A stretch of DNA of 10,631 bases from Entrophospora sp. SA101 (lineage: Eukaryota; Glomeromycota; Glomeromycetes; Entrophosporales; Entrophosporaceae): positions 4,079-14,709 of the forward strand of contig CAUDNR010000040.1 of assembly GCA_958430865.1 (NCBI GenBank), in the 5' to 3' direction. The notes beneath the pieces were generated by a model. That model was not told the DNA's origin. It worked only from the letters and a program-made list of their open reading frames with translations, and did no database searches. How positions within the stretch are numbered: the first letter of the stretch is position 1; every line of letters begins with the position of its first letter. Of the stretch, positions 1 to 6,199 are shown one piece after another. Made by a program: the position numbers and the translations under genes.

Positions 1-28
1 AATGTATAACAAAATTCGGAATTTTCCA

Positions 29-184
29 AATGCTAAGGCTCTGCCAATTTCAGTGTAAGAAAAACCAGTTGATAAGTTTTGAAGCTTGAGTCATGAACAA
101 TAAAACTTATCGGTTAAATTTTTTAAAATGCTATAATTTTTTTTTGTTTTAGTATTTTGAAGTTGACCAATTGTTACTATAAGC
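29..184 (+). repeat. Dispersed repeat, copy A (partner at 6067-6167)
   Basis: This stretch and 6067-6167 share ordered blocks on the same strand: AATGCYAAGGCT at the left edge, GCCAATTT, GAACAATAAAA (95-105 and 6112-6122), then a 32-base block (151-182 and 6134-6165) with two mismatches centred on GTTGACCAATTGTT. Copy A is longer because copy B lacks part of the middle. No terminal inverted repeats or target duplications were recognised, so the class (solo LTR, MITE or untranslated part of a duplicated gene) is open. Confidence 0.75.
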
Positions 185-267
185 AATTAATGATTATAGG
201 TGATCTGCACCGTAGGAAGAATGAATAAACTAATACTTCTTTTTATTCTTTTGTTTTATAATAAAGA

Positions 268-857
268 ATGGCTGATAACGAAATAAATGATGGTTGTTCA
301 GGATTTTTTGACTTTAGAGATAATGAAGAGTCTTCATTTGAATCACAATCAGTCATATCTTCTTCAATTTCTTTTTTAGAATCGCCTATTAATAGTCAAC
401 AAATCAAAAAACCAAAATTATCAAAAAATCAAAGCTTTGTATGGAAATATTTTAAAAAAATCGAGAATGAAAAAGCTCAATGTATAATTCCTATAATAAA
501 AAATGGAAAAGAAGAACCATGCAATGCATCTTATAAATTCACAGGTTCTACTTCAAACATGAAATACCATTTGAATGTAATGCATAATAAAACTGAAGAC
601 AGAAAAAAAAGTAAATATAATTTTTGATAAAAGAATATTATTCATAAGTAATATATTTAATTTTAAAATTAAACTTATATTATAGGAACAAAAAATACAA
701 CAACCAACAATCAGTTCAATGATTAGTAGAGTAATACCTCATGGAAAATCACAACAGCATAAGTTGAATGTAACCTTACTTGAATTTATTATTACTGATT
801 CTTTTTGTAAAAAGAAATTCAAAATATATGAATATATTTGCATTGCTTGACAATGAG
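268..857 (+). pseudogene. hAT-type transposase N-terminus with BED zinc finger, decayed
   Basis: Exon 1 starts at the ATG at 268, preceded by an AT-rich leader. Residues 57-106 fit a BED zinc finger: aromatic positions W59 and F62, then C72, C85, H101 and H106, with the S-x-x-N-x-K-Y-H-L signature before the first histidine. BED fingers bind DNA at the N-terminus of hAT transposases and of proteins derived from them. A likely intron (611-685, GTAAAT...TATAG) leads to exon 2, whose first frame (686 on) reads PTISSMISRV and then LLEFIITDS, the pattern that follows the finger in hAT transposases. The join is out of frame by one base, next to a run of eight A. Exon 2 also needs a frame change near 830 to reach LLDNE and a GTAAAA donor at 858. 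No catalytic DDE or dimerisation region follows, so this is a truncated, broken copy. A domesticated short BED protein ending at 627 is the alternative. Confidence 0.7.
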
Positions 858-897
858 GTAAAATTTTTTTGATATATTATTTTTTAAATTCACCTAA

Positions 898-966
898 TTC
901 GGACATTTTCCGAAAGGCAAATCCTTTATCCATGGAATAACAATGGATAAAGCTTCTGCCTTTCGG
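898..966. repeat. Compound hairpin with two competing stems
   Basis: A perfect 10-base arm CCGAAAGGCA (910-919) pairs with TGCCTTTCGG (957-966). Inside it CTTTATCCAT (924-933) pairs perfectly with ATGGATAAAG (943-952), leaving a 4x4 internal loop and a 9-base terminal loop. A second small stem, TTCGG (898-902) with CCGAA (910-914), shares the left arm, so the two folds exclude each other. It could be a very short MITE, a transposon end, or a structured RNA. No target duplication was found. Confidence 0.7.
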
Positions 967-1149
967 GGTGTGTGGCATGGATATTTCTGATGTTCTTTTA
1001 TTAGATCTGGTTTTCCTTTTAACATCCGGAAAATATAAAAAAATTTTACACGTGTCAATTGTAAGTTTAATAATAAAAAAGTGTAAAACTTACGTTGGCA
1101 CTATAAGATTTACACAATATTACATCAGCATCGTAAGATTTATGCAAGT

Positions 1150-1266
1150 TTATGCTAAATTAATTTCCTGATGAAGGCATCTACTAATGCTTATTGACCC
1201 ACCATCCATTGCTTTAATCTGTGCCATTAAAAATATGCCTTGCTCTGTTTTAGAAAGAGCTTGAAA
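1150..1266 (-). pseudogene. Coding-like fragment, minus strand
   Basis: On the minus strand a frame of about 38 codons runs from near 1266 to a TAA at 1152-1150. It has a protein-like composition, including MAQIKAMDGGS followed by CLHQEINLA. It has no ATG at its upstream edge and is not recognised. The bases on either side are non-coding repeats. It may be the last exon of a lost gene, or a chance open frame. The plus-strand frame over 968-1171 looks like low-complexity AT translation and was not called. Confidence 0.25.
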
Positions 1267-1282
1267 GGATTACACAATGCCA

Positions 1283-1477
1283 AACTGGGGGTTTTGGGAC
1301 AAAACCCACCAGGCTGGCAGCCATGTGTCTGTCCTGCCTGGAAGGCCATGCCCTATGGAAAATGTATGGTTTTGTACCAGAAAATTTCTGTTCTGAAAAT
1401 GTATGATTTTATACTGGAAAATTTTGGGAATTTTTCCATTCCAAAATTGTACAGTTTTATATGGAAAATTTCCTATT
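1283..1477. repeat. GC-richer block followed by degenerate tandem repeat
   Basis: 1283-1357 is distinctly richer in G and C than its surroundings. It contains CCAGGC/GCCTGG arms around TGGCAGCCATG, able to form a hairpin. It runs into three related units beginning at 1358, 1395 and 1442, with the shape GAAAATGTATGGTTTT, then TA(C/T), then GGAAAATTT. Spacings of 37 and 47 bases make this an imperfect, not a satellite-like, array. Frames crossing it on both strands are shadows of the repeat. Confidence 0.55.
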
Positions 1478-1503
1478 TCAAGAGCATACAACATTAGTTT
1501 TAT

Positions 1504-2008
1504 TTAAAAGTCTATATCATCATCAATTATACAATTAATTTCAGTTTTTCTATTTGGTGGTCTAAAAGATAAAAATCCTACACAATGGTCAATTCCAATT
1601 ATTTCTATAAATTTATTCGAGCCATAATCTTCAAAATATTTTAGACCATATTCATCTGTTATGACATCAGTAGTGAAGTGAACTAGTGCTAGCATATGGT
1701 CTTTTCCATTATAATTATGAATAATATAATATAAAATTTTTCCAAATTTAATTACTTCTTTTAAATATTGAGGTGCATTTTTTCTTCTAGCATTTAAATC
1801 AATAGTCATATTAATCTAATTGAAGAAAAAAAAATATTAGAATGGATTTACATTTGATATTAAAATTAATTATTTAACAAAAATTATTACATACTGCAAC
1901 CAGATAATTCTTTTTTCTTTTTTCCTTCTTATCTTCATTAAATATAGATTTTATAATACAGCCATATTTGTTCGTCAGTAACAAACTCTTTACTAATAGA
2001 AAAGACAT
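1504..2008 (-). CDS. Two-exon small gene, uncharacterised, 141 residues
   Basis: Minus-strand exon 1 is 2008-1895: ATG at 2008, 38 codons, with an in-frame TGA nine bases upstream. The intron is 1894-1816 (79 bases, GTATGT donor, TTCAATTAG acceptor) and exon 2 is 1815-1504, ending in TAG. Both exons are phase 0, so the join is clean and gives 141 residues. Exon 1 has a hydrophobic start and then a lysine-rich run (EDKKEKRKK). Exon 2 carries a compact patterned stretch: KFGKILYYI, HMLALVHF, KFIEIIGIDHCVGFLSF and an acidic tail ending IDDDIDF. Alternating hydrophobic strands with a GKILYY start and a DHCVG core resemble small beta-rich modules near the C-terminus of large transposon-derived fungal proteins. 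That is an impression, not an assignment. It may be the surviving 3' end of a longer gene rather than a complete one. Confidence 0.5.
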
Positions 2009-2319
2009 AAAATTTCAACCAATCATTCTTTAGAACTCAAACTACAAAATAACAGTTCTATAGTGCGAGACACCTAGTCCTACAACTTTTTATTTGCCTT
2101 GTAGATCCTTCTCTAACTCTAAAAATGGAAATGTAACACCAAAAAAATAAGCTGTAATTTTGAAGCTAAGTCCTTTCTCTACAAAGTTACGATTTCACTT
2201 TGTTGATATGTCATAGCATTGCGCAGTTAGATGGCTCAAAGTTGCACAAGTTTACAATGTTCACAATGAAATGCCGCTAATATTGTTACTAAATTTAGAC
2301 TAGCCTGTGATAATCATTT
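2009..2319. other. Interval with no supported gene
   Basis: No convincing ORF, RNA gene or clear repeat. On the minus strand about 2060-2250 gives protein-like stretches (for example VEKGLSFKITAYFFGVTF) broken by in-frame stops, so an old coding remnant is possible. It is too weak to call as a gene. Confidence 0.5.
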
Positions 2320-2575
2320 CTAAATTTGGCAGTAATGAAAAGATGAATTATTCTTTTGAATAGTTGGATGCGGAACACCCAAGCATCCTTTTGCACAATG
2401 ATGTAATTTTTCATAAAATAGACTACACAATTTTGCATGTGTATGCATGTCCATAAACAACTTGACAATCAGATTAGCATTTGTTTTGAGGCCAAATGGT
2501 GCATTGATTGAGTAGTCTAATAAATTACCACAAAAACATATAAATAGACCAAAAATTGCAATGGAGTGAATTATC
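2320..2575 (-). pseudogene. Exon-like fragment, minus strand
   Basis: The minus-strand frame ends at a TAG at 2322-2320 and is open well past 2575. At 2576-2577 there is a strong acceptor (TTTCTTTTGTAG on the minus strand), so a terminal exon of about 85 codons from 2575 is likely. The open frame further upstream only crosses the MITE at 2593-2713. The encoded stretch includes a hydrophobic IAIFGLFICFCG, then MHTHAKLCSLFYEKLHHC and KGCLGVPHPT. The His/Cys spacing could suggest metal binding, but no family is recognised. No upstream exon was found, so this is a fragment or a chance frame. The MITE would lie in its upstream intron. Confidence 0.35.
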
Positions 2576-2592
2576 CTACAAAAGAAAATATA

Positions 2593-2713
2593 CAGTGAAC
2601 CCTCTATAAGTGCACCCCCTTGGGAACATAGTGCTATTTCTTGTGAGTGTGCATTTATGAGGGTATACATAGTGCATACATTTAGGGAGGGTGCACTTAG
2701 GGAGGGTTCACTG
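2593..2713. mobile_element. 121-base MITE, pogo/Tc1-mariner-like, TA target duplication
   Basis: The ends are 25-base terminal inverted repeats with two mismatches. The left end begins CAGTGAACCCTC at 2593, and the reverse complement of the right end begins identically from 2713. Both continue into TAAGTGCACCC. TA flanks each side (2591-2592 and 2714-2715), the target site of the Tc1/mariner superfamily. There is no coding capacity, so it is non-autonomous. The right half contains TTAGGGAGGG twice, an internal subterminal repeat. Confidence 0.88.
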
Positions 2714-3113
2714 TACAAAGTTTGCTGAATATTTCATCTGTTTTTTATTTTGAGGGACAAAACAAAAATCAAGATCTCTTGACAGATCATGAATTTAGTG
2801 AATTGAAATCTCATATGATGTCTAAATTTGAATTTATTGGAATCACAGAGGAAATTAAACAATTTGTTGCAGATAATAAGAGGGTTTGTTAAATTTTATA
2901 TTATTTTATATTTGATTGAAGTTATTCTCATGAATGTTTTGTAAATTTTGTTAGAAATTTAAGATGGATAGTATAGATGAAATACAACAGATTATAATTA
3001 AAGAACATGGGAAATGTCAATCCAATTTGATCAACCAAACCTTCTTTAAACTATTAGATGAATATATTCTTTGGGATAGTACTTCAAAACTTAGAGAAAA
3101 GCCCTGAACCAAT

Positions 3114-3368
3114 TAAGGTTTCTGGTCGAAACTGCTTCAATTAGTAGCCGAAATTGCCCAAATGCTTTGGGCAAAAATTATTTTTTTATAAGCCCAAACT
3201 ACTTTTTGTTATTAGCCGAAATTGGGCGAAATTATTTTAAAGCTGTTTAAGTTAAAACAAGTTGATTCATATAGTTTTTTAATGTTCATGCTTATAGAAA
3301 ATGTTGAGAAGCCCAAATTGCCCAAACTAGTTTGGGCTTTGAGAAAACAGTTTGGACCAGAAACCTTA
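3114..3368. mobile_element. 255-base hAT-type MITE with 8-base target duplication
   Basis: The terminal inverted repeats are 21 bases with one mismatch: TAAGGTTTCTGGTC at 3114 and its inverse ending at 3368, each followed inwards by AAACTG. The element is flanked by a perfect direct repeat GAACCAAT (3106-3113 and 3369-3376). Eight-base duplications are the hallmark of hAT transposition. The interior holds many copies of GCCCAAA/TTTGGGC in both orientations, including a perfect 18-base palindrome at 3320-3337, like the subterminal binding repeats of hAT elements. It has no coding capacity. It lies inside an exon of the surrounding pseudogene. Confidence 0.92.
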
Positions 3369-3607
3369 GAACCAATGTACATCATTAATCAAATTGGACC
3401 AATATTCAATAGTACAATAAATTTTTTTAATTATATAACTTCATTCTCATGGTATTTAATATATACATTCTTAGTTAATTGCTACAATAATAAAATGAGA
3501 AATTATGGCTTACATTTATTTATTTTGCAGGATCTCAGTTCATTCAAAACCCTCAAAGGAAAGACGAGGTGGATGTGATGGTAGAATGCCTGATTTTATG
3601 TTAAATA

Positions 3608-3717
3608 CCATAAAGTCTGGAAGGATAGCACCCCCTATTTTAAAACAATTGAGCATCAATATAAAAAAAATGTTACACATATGTAAAAAGGGGATGCTAT
3701 CTTTCCAGACTTTCTGG
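3608..3717. mobile_element. 110-base MITE, TA-flanked
   Basis: The terminal inverted repeats are about 27 bases with three mismatches. The left begins CCATAAAGTCTGG at 3608, the inverse of the right begins CCAGAAAGTCTGG from 3717, and both run into GATAGCA and then C-rich ends. TA lies on both sides (3606-3607 and 3718-3719), suggesting Tc1/mariner-type insertion. If the TA belongs to the element, the duplication is undefined. It splits the coding-like exon of the 2755-4325 pseudogene. The core is AT-rich and non-coding. Confidence 0.82.
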
Positions 3718-4579
3718 TAACCGAGATGGAACAAAAACTAGTATTTTTACAGAAATAACAGGTCCTTGGAAACAAAATTGCAAAATAAAACCATATTGGG
3801 ATATTTACAGGGAAGGGATCCATGCAAAAGATGCTATTGACAGTGATATAAGAAAAAATAAGAGTTTAAAACCAGATGAAACAAAAAAATCATCATTCTT
3901 ATTAATGGTTTTAATTTATGTGTATTTATTATGGAACTTTATATGCCTGGTATATATCTAATGATGGAAATATCCAAATGTCAAATACCAAAGTCAGTGC
4001 AAAATCTTGAGGATGTAATGAGAATACACCAATTACTTATGAGTACAAAGGTTGTTCCTATAATTGTACCTTTAAAATTTTGTTATCTATTTTAAAAATA
4101 TGTCAACTGACACAAAATTTGAATCTACAGGAAAATGCCATAAGTTATTTAGAAGATTCCTACACAACACCTCCCCATCAAGTTTATAGTGAGTGGTTAT
4201 GCCCAACAGCAGGCACACCCTTTAAAAATCCTAATTTAAGAATTACTCAAGAAGTTGCTCAAATTTAAAATATTGATAAAAAATTGGTTGAGGACTATGT
4301 AGAATGTAGGATCTTAAAAAGATAACTTATTGAATTTAACTGATGTTTTCCTTATAAAAAAACTTCACTCATTTCTACATCACTAAAAGCAAACTTCTTT
4401 GTTCTCAATATTCTTTAAACCTTTGCTTTCATAACATAAAATAAAAAAAATATGTTTTACAGTATTAAAGCATAGTGCCTTTTTCCTATGTAAAGTTGTC
4501 AATTAAAATAATAATTAGGAATTACTTCATGATTTACTAAATGATCACTCTGCTTTCCTTCTTTAATGTTTATTATTTT

Positions 4580-5089
4580 TCATTCTTCTTGATAAATTTC
4601 ATAAGTAATCCTTTCTTTTCTTAGATAAGCTTCCAATGCCCGAGTATCATTTATTTTGAAATATAAGGTGCAATTTTCTCACCTTGTTCCTTTTTTAGAA
4701 TACTTCTGATGGTACTATAATTCTTGGGATCTGATGTAAACAAGCTTCATATTACTATTTTTATATAGGGATAATTCTATATATCACTTAAGGTAACAAA
4801 TGGGACATTATAAAATTGTTAATTGCTTTCATGATGACTAAATTTTGATCCCTGAAATCCTTGGTAATACCAATGTTCACTTTGTCTGGTTTTGTTGCAG
4901 TATGCCCATATATAGCTTAGGTTCTGAAGATTTACTAATCAATTTTTATTAGTTAAAATCAAAAAAAAAATTTTAAACAAGAAAATGTAAAAAAAATCCA
5001 TCACAAGAATCAGAGAATCTTGAATCATCATATGTATCAATTTCAAAACATGTTATTATATAGCCTTTAGAGAAATTGTCAAAAAATGA
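4580..5089 (-). pseudogene. Decayed gene on the minus strand, family unknown
   Basis: No single long frame exists, but short minus-strand frames follow one another in order. The first is from 5089 (FSKGYIITCFEIDTYDDS, then RFSDSCDGFF). A probable intron (GTTTAA...CTTCAG, ending near 4928) leads to EPKLYMG. After a one-base loss comes HTATKPDKVNIGITKDF and then LVIMKAINNFIMSHLLP. A broken link follows, then STIRSILKKEQGEKIAPYIS. Another one-base loss in an A run leads to DTRALEAYLRKERITYEIY and a TGA at 4582-4580. Ordered, protein-like segments separated by single-base shifts are what a recently dead gene leaves behind. I do not recognise the family and see no catalytic motif. It is tail-to-tail with the 2755-4325 pseudogene. 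Confidence 0.5.
4911..4932 (+). repeat. Exact 22-base direct repeat, first copy (second at 5810)
   Basis: The bases from TATAGCTTAGG to CTGAAGATT are identical at 4911-4932 and 5810-5831, 899 bases apart on the same strand. In the first copy they cover an exon edge of the minus-strand pseudogene. The second lies just inside the Tc1-like end at 5733. Flanking bases diverge at once. Confidence 0.85.
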
Positions 5090-5732
5090 TCATGTTTTAT
5101 TTTTAATTGCTTAAGTTCTAGTGGATTGAGTGACATAAGATTTTAAGACTGACCCCCACTAATCAACTTTTCTATTTTAATTTCAGAATTCACAAATTCC
5201 ATTCTGTACAAAATTAAAAAATAAAAATAAAAAATGTACGGAACAAAAAAAAATAATGTATGGAATTGAAAGTTGTACAGAATCTCTACTGACTGAATGA
5301 TAGTTAACCCTAAAAAAATTTATTTGCTCCACTAAAAATCTATTTTACTATTCAACAGTCCATCAAACCAATGGCTCAACCTCAAAACCAATGGGGTTTT
5401 GTATATTCATCATACTGTACTGAATTTTGAGGCTTAAACAAAATCAGTGCATATGTAAATTACCTCAGTCATAGCCACATCTGATTAAATCTTGATTAAA
5501 GCAATAATTTTTTAAATAGTGATGCCACTTATAACATTTGTATATATCTAGATGTTTGGAGATCACAATTACATTTGTTGTTTTATCGTTGATAAAATCT
5601 AAATACTATATGTTGCACTTGAAGTTAGAATTGCTTCTATTTCAACTTAGTATTGTCACACTAATTGTATTAGCTTGAACTATTTCCATATTTGAGTTTA
5701 CAAAAAATTATAATGTTATATTTTAAATTATA
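5090..5732. other. Non-coding interval with one inverted repeat
   Basis: No gene is supported. ATTCTGTACAA (5201-5211) is matched exactly by TTGTACAGAAT (5273-5283), and AATTCCA just outside the left arm is echoed by TGGAATT inside the right arm, around an A-rich core. This could be a worn MITE of under 100 bases. From 5284 to 5732 I see only AT-rich sequence and a short direct repeat of AACCAATGG near 5365-5395. Confidence 0.5.
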
Positions 5733-5761
5733 CAGTGCCTGAACAAAAGAATCAGACACCC
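5733..5761 (+). mobile_element. Solo Tc1/mariner-like terminal sequence
   Basis: Immediately after a TA (5731-5732) the sequence reads CAGTGCCTGAACAAAAG and then ATCAGACACCC. It closely follows the usual layout of Tc1-like transposon ends (CAGTG, then ACAAAAG, then a CAGAC-like segment). No inverted partner is found in the window and no transposase frame follows, so it is a truncated end. The minus-strand frame over 5670-5927 is read through this end and is not called. Confidence 0.55.
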
Positions 5762-5809
5762 TAAATGTGTTAATTACACAAAAACATACATAATAAGTGT
5801 ATATTAGTT

Positions 5810-5831
5810 TATAGCTTAGGTTCTGAAGATT
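5810..5831 (+). repeat. Exact 22-base direct repeat, second copy
   Basis: Identical to 4911-4932. Here it lies about 77 bases inside the Tc1-like end. The two copies fall in different reading frames on the minus strand, so shared coding constraint alone does not explain the identity. Confidence 0.85.
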
Positions 5832-6066
5832 ATGTACCTGTACAATCTTCGATTCCATATTTTTGTTAGATGTACAAATACGGAACCTGTATAGACTCAC
5901 TATCATTCTACCGACCAGTTTACACATTAAAAATACTCGTGTTTAACATCAAGACACAATGACATAAGGTTTGAAAAAAGGGCCTAAAAAACCAAATTGG
6001 TTGATATGATATGGTATATATTAACATAATATTTATGATTCAATTTTATGTTATTTTAATTTTTAA

Positions 6067-6167
6067 AATGCCAAGGCTTGGCCAATTTTTAGTTCAAAAA
6101 AACTAGCTGACGAACAATAAAAGTTTTTCTTTCAGTATTTTGGAGTTGACCAATTGTTGCTATAACC
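6067..6167 (+). repeat. Dispersed repeat, copy B
   Basis: Partner of 29-184 with the same block order, lacking part of the middle. AATGCCAAGGCT at the left and the 32-base conserved block at 6134-6165 fix the alignment. Beyond 6167 similarity fades. Unlike copy A, no gene starts within the next few hundred bases. Confidence 0.75.
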
Positions 6168-6199
6168 AGTTGATTGATTGTGCTGTACTTGCCTGAACA

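Larger units (their letters stand above)
2755..4325 (+). pseudogene. Decayed multi-exon gene interrupted by two MITEs
   Basis: Coding-like exons join through plausible introns. Exon 2755-2883 (43 codons, acceptor TTTTGAG) joins by intron 2884-2954 to an exon from 2955 (including EIQQIIIKEHGKCQSN). It continues across the hAT MITE into PEPMYIINQIGPIFN, with a one-base frame shift at the insertion. Intron 3412-3530 then joins in phase to SQFIQNPQRKDEVDVMVE. After the second MITE comes FTEITGPWKQNCKIKPYWD, a frame shift near 3900, then INGFNLCVFIMELYMPGIYL. A last intron ending at 4130 leads to YLEDSYTTPPHQVYSEWL. An in-frame TAA at 4266-4268 precedes continued coding (IDKKLVEDYVE) up to 4325. 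Two insertions, at least two frame shifts and a premature stop show it is dead. The style is that of an expanded fungal family of unknown function. No catalytic motif is recognised, and the start exon is not visible. Confidence 0.65.

Noticed and set aside
1071..1160. Possible 30-base tandem units with TAAGATTTA
   Set aside because: Only two units align and outside the shared 9-10 bases they differ widely.
1240..1497. Overlapping frames on both strands (85 and 74 codons)
   Set aside because: Both cross the degenerate repeat, and mirrored openness is a repeat effect.
3222..3578. Plus-strand frame of 118 codons
   Set aside because: It is a run-through of the hAT MITE, a short exon piece and an intron. 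Only its middle (PEPMYIINQIGP) is counted, as part of the pseudogene.
3505..3734. Frames on both strands around the second MITE
   Set aside because: They are read through the inverted repeats of the MITE, which keeps both strands open by symmetry.
5670..5927. Minus-strand 85-codon frame
   Set aside because: It is translated through the Tc1-like end and the 22-base repeat, with no domain or splice support.
6182..6199. CTTGCCTGAACA similar to the Tc1-like end at 5733
   Set aside because: It lacks the CAGTG start and the CAGACACCC part, and the match is too short to treat as a second end.
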